Shown here one piece after another: positions 7,471 to 16,996 of a DNA stretch of 64,000 nucleotides; the first letter of the stretch is position 1; every line of letters begins with the position of its first letter. A program made the position numbers and the translations under genes. This DNA comes from Noviherbaspirillum suwonense. Lineage in GTDB: Bacteria > Pseudomonadota > Gammaproteobacteria > Burkholderiales > Burkholderiaceae_D. The stretch is from the NCBI RefSeq assembly GCF_900182955.1, contig NZ_FXUL01000008.1, positions 1-64,000 of the forward strand, read 5' to 3'. Below the pieces are notes generated by a model that saw only the letters and a list, made by a program, of their open reading frames with translations, was not told the origin of the DNA and made no database searches.

Positions 7471-9891
7471 TCAGAATGTCTCCGGCGCCCTGCTCCCCCG
7501 CCGCGTCCGCAGGAATGCCGGCAGATGGTCGGGCGCGAATGGGCGGCTCACCAGGTAGCCCTGCATCTCGTCGCAACCGGCGCGGGCCAGGAAGGCGACC
7601 TGCTGCTCCGTTTCCACGCCTTCGGCGATCACGTTCAGGTGCAGGCTGTGTCCCAGCGCAATGACGCCGCGGACGATGGCCCGGTCCTCGGCGTCGGTTT
7701 CCAGGTCGCGCGTGAATGACTGGTCGATCTTCAGGTCGTTGATTGGGAACTGCTTCAGGTAGCTCAGGCTGGAATAGCCGGTGCCGAAGTCGTCGATGGA
7801 AATGTGCACGCCGAGGCGCCGCAGCTCTTCCATGGTCTGGATGCCGGCCTCGACGTCGGTCATCAGCGTGCTCTCGGTGATCTCCAGCTTGATGCTGTCC
7901 GGCTCCAGCGCATTGCGCGCCAGCGCTTCGGACACCAGGTGGACCAGGTTGCCGCTGTCGAACTGCTGCGCCGACACATTGATGCTGACGCGCAGCCGCG
8001 GCAGTCCCTGGTCCCGCCAGCGGCGGGCCTGGCTGCAGGCTTCCATCAGCACCCAGTCGCCTATCTGGCCCATCAGCCCGCTCGCCTCGGCGGCCGGAAG
8101 GAACAGGCCCGGCGACACCAGCCCGCGGCTGGGATGGCGCCAGCGCAGCAGCGCTTCGAGCCCCACTACCGCGCCGCCGGCAAGCGCAACCTGCGGCTGG
8201 TAGACCAGCTCGAACTGCCGCAGCGCGCAGGCCTGCTGCAGCTCGCGCTCCAGCATGACACGCTCCGCCGCGGCCGCATTGGCGCCGGTATGGAAGAACT
8301 CGATCCGGTTGCCGCCCTTCGCCTTGGCCTGGTGCATGGCGAACATGCTGTGTCCCAGCAGTGTGTCGGCGTCGCGGCCGTCCCTGGGGGAAAACGAAAT
8401 GCCGATGCTGCTGGTGACCACGAGCCGCGTGTTCTCGATCTCGACCGGCTCGGCAATCGCCTGCCCGGCCTGGGCCGCCAGGGTCTCGGTCTGGAACAGC
8501 TTCTGGTCCTGGTTTTCCAGGACGATCACGAATTCGTCCTTGGCCAGGTGTCCCAGCATGCCATGCGTGCCGACGCATGACGCTAGCCGCGTCGCCATGG
8601 TCCGCAGCACTGCGTCGCCTGCCGCATAGCCTAGGGTCTCGTTGATGACCTTGAAGCGGTCGAGGTCGATGGTCAGGATGGCAAGCTGGCGGCTGTCCGC
8701 GCCGGAGCGCGAAGCCAGCTGGCCGAGCATCGCCCTGACCAGCGCGCGGTTGGGCAGCCCGGTCAGCGCATGGTGGGTTGCCTGGTGCTCGAGCTGCGCT
8801 TCGCGCTCGCCCAGGTTGTGGATCAGCCCGGCCAGCGTGCGGCTCAGCACCATGACTTCGCGGTAACCCTGGTCCAGCGGGATGCGCAGGCCACGCTCGC
8901 CCTTGCCGATCAGCTCGGCCGTTCGGGTAATCGCATTGAGCGGGCGGGAAATCCGGTTGGCGACGAACCAGCCGATCAGCATGAACAGGCCCGCGATCAG
9001 CGCCCCGGACAGGAAGACCTGGCGCCGCAGGCTGGTCACCGGCGCGAAGGCGGCGTCGACTTCCTGCCGTTCGAGGACGACCCAGGCCAGGCCGGGATAG
9101 CTTTGATAGCCGCTGCTGCGGCCATAGCCGGTCAGGTAATGGCGGCCGTCCGGCCAGCGCTCGGTCAGGTAGCCGGATTCGCCGAGCCGCGCGCGGCGCA
9201 CGCTTTCGAGCGGCAGCGTCGCATCCTGCACGCCGGGCGGCCCCATCAGCGCGATGTCTTCGGCGCCGACGATCACCGCCTCGTAGGCCTGCGCGGACAC
9301 CATGCGCCTTGCCAGCTGCGTGATCCAGCGCCAGTCGATGTGCGTGCCGAGCACGCCGGTGAAGTTGCCGTCACGGTCGCGCACCGGCGTCGCGATATCC
9401 AGGAAGCGCAGGGGTTCCGCATTGCCCGCATTGAGTTTCTGCTCCAGCATGACCGCGCGATGCAGGTCGCCGACGAAGGCCGCCTTCGACGCGGCGCTGA
9501 ACCAGGGGCGCTGCGACACGTCCTGCTGTTCGAGGATGCCGCCGGTCGCCGCCAGCACCCTGCCCGCCGGGTCGGCATAGCCTATCCAGGCAAATCCTTC
9601 CCGGGCCGCCAACAACTCGTCGAGCCGCGACCGGACCGCGGCCGGCTGCCCGGTCAGGTCGAACGCGCTGAGCGATGCCGCGTACAGCGCGATGTCCTGG
9701 TAGCGCTCGTACATGGCCCGGTCCAGCATGCCGGCCAGCTCGGCGGACGCCTGCGCCAGATGCTCGCCGATCCGTTGCTGGAGTTCCCGCGTCGCCGTCC
9801 GCTCAACGACGGCGCCGAGGGCGACGGTGATGGAAAGCGCAAGCGCGGTGGCGAAAAATGATTGCAGCGTACGTAGGCTGGTATTGCGCAT
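7471..9891 (-). CDS. Membrane sensor with dCache/HAMP and GGDEF-EAL domains; c-di-GMP phosphodiesterase with degenerate GGDEF
   Basis: This 806-residue protein has an N-terminal membrane segment (10-30), an extracytoplasmic sensing region of about 260 residues with a WF-rich Cache-like fold, a second membrane segment (293-312), a HAMP linker, a GGDEF domain (about 370-535) and an EAL domain (about 550-795). The diguanylate cyclase signature reads AKDEF (450-454) instead of GGDEF, so cyclase activity is unlikely. The EAL side looks intact: EALLRW (579-584), EITES, IDDFGTGYSSLSYL, KIDQSF, AEGVET and QGYLVSRPF. The expected activity is hydrolysis of c-di-GMP to pGpG under control of an external signal. 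It is convergent with the sulfotransferase gene and monocistronic. Confidence 0.9.
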   Translation of the reverse strand: MRNTSLRTLQSFFATALALSITVALGAVVERTATRELQQRIGEHLAQASAELAGMLDRAMYERYQDIALYAASLSAFDLTGQPAAVRSRLDELLAAREGFAWIGYADPAGRVLAATGGILEQQDVSQRPWFSAASKAAFVGDLHRAVMLEQKLNAGNAEPLRFLDIATPVRDRDGNFTGVLGTHIDWRWITQLARRMVSAQAYEAVIVGAEDIALMGPPGVQDATLPLESVRRARLGESGYLTERWPDGRHYLTGYGRSSGYQSYPGLAWVVLERQEVDAAFAPVTSLRRQVFLSGALIAGLFMLIGWFVANRISRPLNAITRTAELIGKGERGLRIPLDQGYREVMVLSRTLAGLIHNLGEREAQLEHQATHHALTGLPNRALVRAMLGQLASRSGADSRQLAILTIDLDRFKVINETLGYAAGDAVLRTMATRLASCVGTHGMLGHLAKDEFVIVLENQDQKLFQTETLAAQAGQAIAEPVEIENTRLVVTSSIGISFSPRDGRDADTLLGHSMFAMHQAKAKGGNRIEFFHTGANAAAAERVMLERELQQACALRQFELVYQPQVALAGGAVVGLEALLRWRHPSRGLVSPGLFLPAAEASGLMGQIGDWVLMEACSQARRWRDQGLPRLRVSINVSAQQFDSGNLVHLVSEALARNALEPDSIKLEITESTLMTDVEAGIQTMEELRRLGVHISIDDFGTGYSSLSYLKQFPINDLKIDQSFTRDLETDAEDRAIVRGVIALGHSLHLNVIAEGVETEQQVAFLARAGCDEMQGYLVSRPFAPDHLPAFLRTRRGSRAPETF

Positions 9892-10327
9892 CCGGTTATC
9901 CGATTATTTACGCAGTTCATATTTGTTTCCAAAGATACTAGATTCCGCGAAACTTATTTCCCGGAGGGACTCCCAATTCGCAGGACGATTGCTCACAATC
10001 AATGGCTGGAAACCAACAGGAATCGCCGCCCGATCGCGGGTGGTATTTTTGGTATCAACGGCCATTTGCCGGGGCCGGGATAAATGCAGCGCCCATACGA
10101 CCCTGTTCCTTCAGGCCCTCGGGCTGGAAGGCGCTCCACGACGGTGCGTCAAACATCGCGCGCCGTCCGTCGCGGCATGCGGCCGGACTCCATGCAGCGA
10201 ACGGCATCCGGCCATTGCCATTAAAAACCATTTGTAAACAATCACTTGCAAAAAAGCGCCATCCAACAATTCCGGATGGCACGATCCGTGCTGAGGTGAC
10301 TGCGGTTTTCCTTACTCGGAGATATAC
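9892..10327. other. Intergenic region between divergent genes (436 bases)
   Basis: This separates the GGDEF-EAL gene from the ABC transporter operon. The first part (9892-9960) is A+T-richer and probably carries the leftward promoter. The last bases hold the ribosome binding site CGGAGA before the ATG at 10328. Short open frames across it have no recognisable similarity and an unconvincing composition, so I see no gene here. Confidence 0.4.
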
Positions 10328-11938
10328 ATGCACCTCACGTCCACCGCGCTGCTACGCGGCCTGATGGCAATCCCTTTTGCGCTTTCACTGCAGGCTGCAG
10401 CGCAGGCCGAAACGGTCGCCCGTTACGGCATCTCGATGGCGGACATCCCGCTGACCACCGGCCAGCCGGACCGCGGCGCCGGCGCCTACCAGTTCACCGG
10501 GCATACCATCTATGACCCGCTGATCGCCTGGGAAGCGAATATCGGCAGCCGTCCCGGCAAGCTGGTGCCCGGCCTGGCCACCGAGTGGAAGCCGGACGCG
10601 AAGGACAACAAGAAATGGCTGTTCACGCTGCGCAAGGGCGTGAAGTTCCATGACGGCTCGGACCTCAGCGCCGATGCGGTGGTCTGGAACCTGGACAAGG
10701 TGCTGAACGACAAGGCGCCGCAGTTCGACGCCAAGCAGAGCGCGCAGGTACGTTCGCGCATCCCGTCGATCGCCAGCTACCGCAAGGTCGACGACAGCAC
10801 GGTCGAGATCACGACCAAGGACATCGATGCGCTGTTCCCCTACCAGCTTCCGTGGTTCCTGATCTCCAGCCCGGCGCAGTGGGAAAAGCTGGGCCGCGAC
10901 TGGAACAAGGTTGCCAGCCAGCCGTCGGGCACCGGTCCGTTCAGGCTCGACAAGCTGGTGCCGCGCGAGCGCGCCGAGCTGGTGAAGAATGCCGGCTACT
11001 GGGACAAGAACCGGCTGGCCAAGACCGACCGCGTGGTGCTGCTGCCGATACCGGACGCGCTGACCCGCGCCAATGCGCTGCTCAACGGCCAGGTCGACAT
11101 CATCGAGACGCCGCCGCCCGACGTGCTGCCGCAGCTGCAGAGCTCGGGCTTCAAGCTGGTGAAGAACGTGACGCCGCATGTCTGGCCCTATCACTTCAGC
11201 ACGCAGCCGGGTTCGCCGTGGGCCGATATCCGGGTCCGGAAGGCAGCCAACCTCGCGGTGGACCGCGAAGCCATCGTCAAGCTGCTGAACGGCCTGGCGA
11301 CGCCGGCCAAGGGCCAGCTCGACGCGACCAGCCCCTGGTTCGGCAAGCCCACCTTCGACCTGAAATACGACCTGGCCGCGGCCAAGGCGCTGATGACGCA
11401 GGCCGGCTACGGCCCGAACAAGCCGCTCAAGGCCAAGGTCATCATCGCGCAGGGCGGCACCGGCCAGATGCTGTCGCTGCCGATGAACGAGTTCATCCAG
11501 CAGAGCCTGGCCGAGATCGGCATCCAGCTCGAGTTCGAGGTGGTCGAACTGGAAAACCTGTACCTGCACTGGCGCAGCGGCGCGAAGTCGGACATGAACG
11601 CCGGCAAGGGCATCAGCGCGATCAACCTCGGCTACGTGACCGCCGACCCGTTCTATGCGCTGACCCGCTTCGCCGACAGCCGCTACGTCGCGCCGAACGG
11701 CGTCAACTGGGGTGGCTATGCGAACCCGAAGGTGGACGCGGCGCTGGAAAAGATCCGCACCAGCTTCGACAGCAAGACGCAGGACGGGCTGCTGGCCTCG
11801 GTGCACCAGGCGATGGTCGACGATGCGCTGATGCTGTGGGTCGTGCATGACGTGAACCCGCATGTGATCTCGCCCAAGGTCAAGGAATTCGTCCAGGCGC
11901 AGCACTGGTTCCAGGACCTGACCACGATCCGGATGTAA
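10328..11938 (+). CDS. ABC transporter substrate-binding protein, family 5 (peptide/nickel type)
   Basis: The 536-residue protein starts with a signal peptide (about 1-28, ending AQAETV) and continues as a periplasmic family-5 solute receptor. Typical segments are LVPGLATEWK, WLFTLRKGVKFHDGS, VNWGGYANPKVDAALE and the hinge motif with conserved DxxxxRxAxxxAxDR (DIRVRKAANLAVDREAIVK). Such receptors bind oligopeptides, opines, glutathione or nickel chelates; specificity cannot be read from sequence. It is first in a five-gene importer operon. A GC hairpin follows its stop. Confidence 0.9.
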   Translation: MHLTSTALLRGLMAIPFALSLQAAAQAETVARYGISMADIPLTTGQPDRGAGAYQFTGHTIYDPLIAWEANIGSRPGKLVPGLATEWKPDAKDNKKWLFTLRKGVKFHDGSDLSADAVVWNLDKVLNDKAPQFDAKQSAQVRSRIPSIASYRKVDDSTVEITTKDIDALFPYQLPWFLISSPAQWEKLGRDWNKVASQPSGTGPFRLDKLVPRERAELVKNAGYWDKNRLAKTDRVVLLPIPDALTRANALLNGQVDIIETPPPDVLPQLQSSGFKLVKNVTPHVWPYHFSTQPGSPWADIRVRKAANLAVDREAIVKLLNGLATPAKGQLDATSPWFGKPTFDLKYDLAAAKALMTQAGYGPNKPLKAKVIIAQGGTGQMLSLPMNEFIQQSLAEIGIQLEFEVVELENLYLHWRSGAKSDMNAGKGISAINLGYVTADPFYALTRFADSRYVAPNGVNWGGYANPKVDAALEKIRTSFDSKTQDGLLASVHQAMVDDALMLWVVHDVNPHVISPKVKEFVQAQHWFQDLTTIRM

Positions 11939-11944
11939 GCCCAA

Positions 11945-11973
11945 GGCCGGGCGCCGCAGTCAGGCGCCCGGCC
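11945..11973 (+). promoter_or_regulatory. Intercistronic GC hairpin between receptor and permease genes
   Basis: A perfect 11-base inverted repeat, GGCCGGGCGCC and GGCGCCCGGCC with a 7-base loop, begins six bases after the receptor stop. No T-run follows and the next gene starts 14 bases later. In importer operons such stems usually stabilise the receptor mRNA or reduce read-through, making more receptor than membrane subunits. Confidence 0.6.
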
Positions 11974-11986
11974 AGGAGAAATCACG

Positions 11987-12940
11987 ATGTTCCTGTATAT
12001 CCTGAGGCGCTGCCTGTACGCGGTGCCGATCGCGCTCGGCGTGACGCTGGTGTCCTTCATGCTGGTCTACCTGGCGCCGGGCGATCCGCTCAATGCGATC
12101 GCCCCGGCCGATGCGCCGATGGAAGTGATCACCGCGCTGAAGAGCGCGTACGGCCTGGACAAGCCGGTGCCGGTGCAATACGGCCTGTGGCTGCTGCGCG
12201 CGGTGCAGGGCGACCTCGGCGTGTCGATCGCCTCGGGCCGCGAGGTCCGGGCCGAGGTGACCAAGGCGGTGGGCAACACGCTGCTGCTGGCCGGGGCCGC
12301 CGGACTGCTCGGCGTGCTGACCGGCTGCGTGCTGGGCGCGCTGGCGGGCTACCGGCACGGCGGGTGGATAGACCGCATCGCCACCATGCTGTCGGTGGTC
12401 GGCGTGAGCGTGCCGCATTACTGGCTGGGCCTGGTGCTGACGATCATCTTTTCGACCTGGCTCGCGTGGCTGCCGGCGATGGGCGCGGGTCCCGGCGACT
12501 CGTCCGGCTGGGCCTGGGACATCGCGCACCTGCGCCACCTGGTGCTGCCGGCGCTGACGCTGGCGGTGATACCGATGGGCATCATCACCCGCACGGTGCG
12601 GGCGCTGGTGGCCGACATGCTGCAGCAGGAGTTCGTGGTGTCGCTGCGGGCGCGCGGCCTCGGCGGACGCCGCATCTTCATGCACGTGGCCCGCAACGTG
12701 GCGCCGACGGTGCTGGCGGTGGCCGGCCTCCAGATCGGTTACCTGATGGGCGGCTCCATCCTGGTCGAAACCGTGTTCGCCTGGCCCGGCACCGGCTTCC
12801 TGCTCAACACCGCGATCTTCCAGCGCGACATCCCGCTGCTGCAGGGCACGATACTCGTGCTCTGCATGTTCTTCGTCACGTTGAACCTGGCCGTCGACAT
12901 CCTGCAACCCTTCCTCGACCCGCGCATCGGGCGGAATTGA
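11987..12940 (+). CDS. ABC transporter permease, DppB/OppB type
   Basis: This 317-residue inner-membrane subunit has about six membrane helices. It begins FLYILRRCLYAVPIALGVTL, typical of DppB, has a long first periplasmic loop (PGDPLNAI to VPVQYG), and carries the EAA-type loop RARGLGGRRIFMHVARN that contacts the ATPases. It would pair with the DppC-type permease encoded 13 bases downstream. A ribosome binding site CAGGAG lies eight bases before the ATG. Confidence 0.92.
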   Translation: MFLYILRRCLYAVPIALGVTLVSFMLVYLAPGDPLNAIAPADAPMEVITALKSAYGLDKPVPVQYGLWLLRAVQGDLGVSIASGREVRAEVTKAVGNTLLLAGAAGLLGVLTGCVLGALAGYRHGGWIDRIATMLSVVGVSVPHYWLGLVLTIIFSTWLAWLPAMGAGPGDSSGWAWDIAHLRHLVLPALTLAVIPMGIITRTVRALVADMLQQEFVVSLRARGLGGRRIFMHVARNVAPTVLAVAGLQIGYLMGGSILVETVFAWPGTGFLLNTAIFQRDIPLLQGTILVLCMFFVTLNLAVDILQPFLDPRIGRN

Positions 12941-12953
12941 AGAGAGCCATCCC

Positions 12954-13844
12954 ATGTCAGCAAGCCTTGAAATGACGCTGCCCGCCCAACCGCGGTCCCA
13001 ACCCGGCCGCGGCTACTGGGGCGCGGTGCTGCGCCAGCTGGGGCGCGAACCGGTCGCGCTGGCGAGCGCCGTCGTCCTCCTGATCATCATCGGCGCGGCG
13101 GTCTTCGCGCCCTGGCTGGCCCCGGCCGACCCGTACAAGGCCAGCATGCTGCGCCGGCTGCTGCATGTCGGCAGCCCGGGCTACCTGCTGGGCGCCGACG
13201 AGCTTGGCCGCGACATGCTGACGCGGCTGATGTACGGCGGCCGGCTGTCGCTGCTGATGGGCATCGTGCCGGTGCTGGCCGCGTTCGTGGTCGGCACCAC
13301 GGTCGGCGTCGCCGCCGGCTATGTCGGCGGCCGCATCAACATGCTGGTGATGCGCACGCTCGACGTGTTCTATGCCTTCCCATCGGTGCTGCTGGCCGTG
13401 GCCGTCGCCGGCGCGCTCGGCCCCGGCATGAGCAACAGCCTGATCGCGCTGACCCTGGTGTTCGTGCCGCAGGTGGTGCGGGTCGCCGAGAGCGTCACCA
13501 CCCAGGTGCGCAAGCTGGACTATATCGAGGCGGCCCGAATGAGCGGCGCCAGCGCATTCGCCATCATCCGCGTGCATGTGCTGGGCAATGTGCTCGGCCC
13601 GGTCTTCGTCTACGCGACCGGGCTGCTGAGCGTCAGCATGATCCTCGGGTCCGGCCTGTCCTTCCTCGGCCTGGGCGTCAAGCCGCCGGAGCCGGAATGG
13701 GGGCTGATGCTCAACACGCTGCGGTCGGCCATCTACAGCAACCCGCTGGTCGCGGCCCTGCCCGGCCTGCTGATCTTCGTGACCTCGATCGCCTTCAACC
13801 TGCTTGCCGACGGACTGCGTTCGGCGATGGACATCCGCAAATGA
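12954..13844 (+). CDS. ABC transporter permease, DppC/OppC type
   Basis: This 296-residue inner-membrane protein has the DppC hallmarks: a cytoplasmic N-terminus of about 30 residues, a first helix, then YLLGADELGRDMLTRLMYGGR, and the coupling loop EAARMSGASAFAIIRVHVLGN. It ends with the family's typical DGLRSAMD. Its stop overlaps the start of the next gene as ATGA, which indicates translational coupling to the ATPase. Confidence 0.92.
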   Translation: MSASLEMTLPAQPRSQPGRGYWGAVLRQLGREPVALASAVVLLIIIGAAVFAPWLAPADPYKASMLRRLLHVGSPGYLLGADELGRDMLTRLMYGGRLSLLMGIVPVLAAFVVGTTVGVAAGYVGGRINMLVMRTLDVFYAFPSVLLAVAVAGALGPGMSNSLIALTLVFVPQVVRVAESVTTQVRKLDYIEAARMSGASAFAIIRVHVLGNVLGPVFVYATGLLSVSMILGSGLSFLGLGVKPPEPEWGLMLNTLRSAIYSNPLVAALPGLLIFVTSIAFNLLADGLRSAMDIRK

Positions 13845-14923
13845 CGACGACATCCCTGCCCGCCGCGCAAGCCGCGGACCGCGGCGGCCCGGCCCAGCCG
13901 CTGCTGACCGTGCGCGACCTGAAAAAACGCTTTCCAGTGCGCGGCCATCCGTTCGAGTGCGAAAAGAAATTCGTCCATGCGGTCGACGGCGTCAGCTTCT
14001 CGGTCGCCAAGGGCAAGACGCTGGGCATCGTCGGCGAGTCCGGCTGCGGCAAGTCGACCACCGCGCGGCTCATCGCCAGGCTGGTCGAGCCGGACAGCGG
14101 CGCGATGATCTTCGATGGCGACGGCGTCGGCGAGTTCGGCGGCCTGGCGCTCAAGGCCTTCCGCCGCGAACTGCAGATGGTGTTCCAGGACTCGTTCGCG
14201 TCGCTGAACCCGCGCCTGAGCATCGTCGACACGATTGCGTTCGGGCCGCGGGCGCATGGCGTGGCCGACGCCGACGCGCGCGCCCGCGCGCTGCTGGCGC
14301 GGGTCGGCCTGGAGCCGGGCCAGTTCGCCAGCCGTTATCCGCATGAGCTGTCGGGCGGCCAGCGCCAGCGCGTCAATATCGCCCGCGCGCTGGCCTTCGA
14401 GCCGCGCCTGCTGATCCTGGACGAAGCCGTCGCCGCGCTCGACAAGTCGGTGCAGGCGCAGGTGCTGAACCTGCTGCAGGAACTCAAGGCCGAGCGCGCG
14501 CTGACCTACCTGTTCATTTCCCACGACCTGCACGTGGTCCATTACCTGAGCGACGACGTGATGGTGATGTACCTCGGCAAGGTGGTCGAGATCGGGCCGG
14601 TCGAGCGGATCTACGGCCAGGCCGCGCATCCCTATACCCGCGCGCTGCTGTCCGCCGTGCCGTCGATGGACCCGGCGCGCCGCACCGAGAAGTCGCCGCT
14701 GTCCGGCGACCCGCCCAACCCGATCAACCCGCCGCCCGGCTGCCGCTTCCGCGAGCGCTGCCCGTCGGCGGAAGCCGTCTGCGCCGGCAGGGAGCCGGCG
14801 CTGCTGCCAACCATCTTGCCAACGATGATGCAGGCCGCCGCAGGCGATGCGCACCAGGTCGCCTGCCACATGAACGACCCGCTGTCGGGCCATACCCAGG
14901 CAATCGCCAGGGTGGCGGCATGA
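13841..14923 (+). CDS. ABC transporter ATP-binding protein, DppF/OppF type
   Basis: The 360-residue cytoplasmic ATPase has Walker A GESGCGKST, the signature LSGGQRQRV, Walker B LLILDEAV and H-loop FISHDLHVV. The C-terminal oligopeptide-transporter extension NPINPPPGCRFRERCP is present. The D-loop region reads DEAVAALDKSVQ instead of DEPVSALDVSVQ; the catalytic glutamate is kept. The start at 13841 overlaps the DppC stop; a longer open frame upstream is only an overlap with dppC. Confidence 0.92.
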   Translation: MTTTSLPAAQAADRGGPAQPLLTVRDLKKRFPVRGHPFECEKKFVHAVDGVSFSVAKGKTLGIVGESGCGKSTTARLIARLVEPDSGAMIFDGDGVGEFGGLALKAFRRELQMVFQDSFASLNPRLSIVDTIAFGPRAHGVADADARARALLARVGLEPGQFASRYPHELSGGQRQRVNIARALAFEPRLLILDEAVAALDKSVQAQVLNLLQELKAERALTYLFISHDLHVVHYLSDDVMVMYLGKVVEIGPVERIYGQAAHPYTRALLSAVPSMDPARRTEKSPLSGDPPNPINPPPGCRFRERCPSAEAVCAGREPALLPTILPTMMQAAAGDAHQVACHMNDPLSGHTQAIARVAA

Positions 14924-15900
14924 GCGAACCCCTGCTGTCGATCCGCGGCCTGCGCGTCGCCTTCCATGGCGCGCGGCATGCCAGCGCGCTCAACGACATC
15001 GACCTCGACCTGATGCCGGGCCAGGTGCTGGGCCTTCTGGGCGAGTCTGGTTCCGGCAAGAGCGTGACGCTGCGCACGCTGCTGCGGCTGCATCCGGAAC
15101 GCACCACCCGGATCGGCGGCAGCATCCGCGTCGCCGGGCAGGAAGTGCTGTCGCTCAGGGGCCGGGCGCTGGACGCCTACCGCGGCAAGGTCGCGTCGAT
15201 GGTGTTCCAGGAGCCGGGCCTGGCATTCGACCCGGTCTATACGATAGGCCAGCAGATCACCGAATGCATCCGCGTCCACGAGCGCAGCGACCGCCGCGCC
15301 GCGCAGGCCGAGGCGCTGCGCATGCTGGAGCGAGTGCAGATCCCGCAGGCCCGGCGCCGCTTCGACGCCTATCCGCACGAGCTGTCCGGCGGCATGCGGC
15401 AGCGCGCGATGATTGCGCTGGCGCTGGCCTGCAAGCCGCGGCTGCTGCTGGCGGACGAGCCGACCACCGCGCTCGACGCCACCGTGCAGATCCAGATCCT
15501 GCTGCTGCTGCGCGAGCTGCAGCGCGAGACCGGCATGGCGCTGATCTTCGTCACGCATGACATCGGCGCGGCGGTGGAAGTGGCCGACCGGGTCGCGGTG
15601 ATGTACGGCGGGCGCATCGTGGAGGAAGGCTCGGTGGCCGACATCGTGCACCGTCCGCGCCATCCTTATACCGCCGGCCTGCTGGCGGCCACCGTCGGCG
15701 CGGCCGACCGCGGCAAGCCGCTGGCCGCGGTGCCCGGCTCGCCGCCCGACCTGTCCTGCCTGCCGCCCGGCTGCAGCTTCGCCCCGCGCTGCCGCAATGC
15801 CGGCAGCCGCTGCCGCAGCGAACAGCCGCCGATGGCCGCGGACGGCGCGGCGCGGCTGGCCTGCTGGCACCCGGTCGGACTGGTCGAAGCCGCCGCATGA
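14920..15900 (+). CDS. ABC transporter ATP-binding protein, DppD/OppD type
   Basis: This 326-residue ATPase is the partner of the previous one. It has Walker [10 protein letters not shown], signature LSGGMRQRA, Walker [13 protein letters not shown] and H-loop FVTHDIGAA, then the C-terminal segment [18 protein letters not shown]. The start overlaps the preceding stop as ATGA. In this operon the F-type ATPase precedes the D-type, the reverse of E. coli dpp. This is the last gene of the importer operon and converges on the SDR gene. Confidence 0.92.
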   Translation: MSEPLLSIRGLRVAFHGARHASALNDIDLDLMPGQVLGLLGESGSGKSVTLRTLLRLHPERTTRIGGSIRVAGQEVLSLRGRALDAYRGKVASMVFQEPGLAFDPVYTIGQQITECIRVHERSDRRAAQAEALRMLERVQIPQARRRFDAYPHELSGGMRQRAMIALALACKPRLLLADEPTTALDATVQIQILLLLRELQRETGMALIFVTHDIGAAVEVADRVAVMYGGRIVEEGSVADIVHRPRHPYTAGLLAATVGAADRGKPLAAVPGSPPDLSCLPPGCSFAPRCRNAGSRCRSEQPPMAADGAARLACWHPVGLVEAAA

Positions 15901-15939
15901 CGGCGACACGCCGCGCCGCCCGGGCGCAGGCGGGGCCTC

Positions 15940-16644
15940 TCAGCTCAAGCCGGTGACCGGGATCGCGGCGCCGTGGATCGCTGCCGCGTCGTCGGACGCC
16001 AGGAACGCAATCACCTTCGCCAGCGCTTCGGGCGCGACCCAGCGCGACGGGTCCGAGGCCGGCATCGCCGCCCGGTTCTCGGGCGTGTCGATAATGCTCG
16101 GCAGCACGCAGTTCACGTTGATGCCCTTGTCCCTCAGTTCGGCCGACATCGCCTCGGTGATCCGGATCACCACGTCCTTGGAAGCGCAGTAGGCGCCCAT
16201 TCCGGCCGCGCCCTTCAAGGCCGCGCTGGCGGCGACATTGACGATCGCGCCGCGTCCGGCTGCGATCATCTGCGGCACGACCGCATGCACCGCGTGCAGC
16301 ACGCTGCGGGCATTCAGGTCGAACAGGAAATTCCAGTCCTGGTCCGTCGTTTCATGCACCGGCGGCCCCATCCGGAATCCGCCGGCGAGATTGCACAGCA
16401 CGTCGATGCGGCCGAAGCGGTCCGTCGCCGCCTTGAACGCCGCCGCCACTTCGGCGCGGTCCAGCAGGTCGGCCGCGGCAAAGGTCTGCCGGTCGTCCTC
16501 GCTGCCGTATTGGGCTTCCAGCCGCTGGCGGTCGAGGTCCAGCAGCACCAGGCTCGCGCCGGCCTGCCTGAACAGGGCGGCGACCGCCTGCCCCAGGTTG
16601 CCGCAGGCCCCCGTCACGACGACTACCTTGTTTTCCCAGTTCAT
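15940..16644 (-). CDS. Short-chain dehydrogenase/reductase (SDR)
   Basis: The 234-residue protein is a classical SDR. It has the nucleotide loop TGACGNLG, the NLAGG motif in place of NNAG, a serine in NVAASAALKG and the catalytic YCASK. An Asp following the second strand (LLDLD) suggests NAD preference. The substrate is unknown. It stands alone on the minus strand, 39 bases from the convergent importer operon. ATG at 16644 is preceded by AGGAGT about nine bases upstream. Confidence 0.88.
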   Translation of the reverse strand: MNWENKVVVVTGACGNLGQAVAALFRQAGASLVLLDLDRQRLEAQYGSEDDRQTFAAADLLDRAEVAAAFKAATDRFGRIDVLCNLAGGFRMGPPVHETTDQDWNFLFDLNARSVLHAVHAVVPQMIAAGRGAIVNVAASAALKGAAGMGAYCASKDVVIRITEAMSAELRDKGINVNCVLPSIIDTPENRAAMPASDPSRWVAPEALAKVIAFLASDDAAAIHGAAIPVTGLS

Positions 16645-16996
16645 TCCGCTACTCCTCGTTCCTGTTATCCGGCCGGGCCGGCGGCGCCGCGCTGGGCGCG
16701 GCGGTCTTCGATGCGCAAGGAGAAGGAGGTTAGCAAAAATCCCCGCCCCGGTGAGAGCCGGATGCCGGCAGTCGGCCCGGATCGCGCGCTTCTTCGGCCG
16801 GCGATCTCGGGACCGGACTGTCGTATTTTTCAGAAGGCAAACAGCGAAAACGCTCGCATTACCCGTCGCTTAGTTTCCTCATAGAAACAAGTGTGCGTAT
16901 AATCCGTGCAGCGAATTCCTCCGGGATATGCCGCTGCTGTGTGAAGTTTTCCGTTCGATCGTTTGCTGCAAGCCTAATTATCCGCAAGAACCTTTC
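16645..16996. other. Intergenic region between divergent SDR and chemoreceptor genes
   Basis: This 352-base stretch carries the chemoreceptor promoter near its right end (16874-16903). The rest shows no recognisable gene. An in-frame ATG at 16928 would extend the chemoreceptor, but the added residues do not look like chemoreceptor sequence and the start at 16997 is followed at once by a normal N-terminus. Confidence 0.4.
16874..16903 (+). promoter_or_regulatory. Putative sigma-70 promoter of the chemoreceptor gene
   Basis: A perfect -10 hexamer TATAAT at 16898-16903 is preceded at 18 bases by a weak -35 TTTCCT (16874-16879), about 95 bases before the start codon. I do not see the GCCGATAA of a FliA-type flagellar promoter here. 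Confidence 0.45.

Noticed and set aside
9892-10327. Several short frames such as 10055-10333 on the minus strand
   Set aside because: No ribosome binding site, no similarity and atypical composition; treated as intergenic.
13733-14893. 386-codon minus-strand frame opposite the DppF-type ATPase
   Set aside because: No motif or plausible composition; the plus strand encodes an intact ATPase.
16928-16996. Upstream start of the chemoreceptor
   Set aside because: The additional 23 residues ([20 protein letters not shown]) are unlike chemoreceptor N-termini, and the start at 16997 has the usual short basic lead before the first helix.
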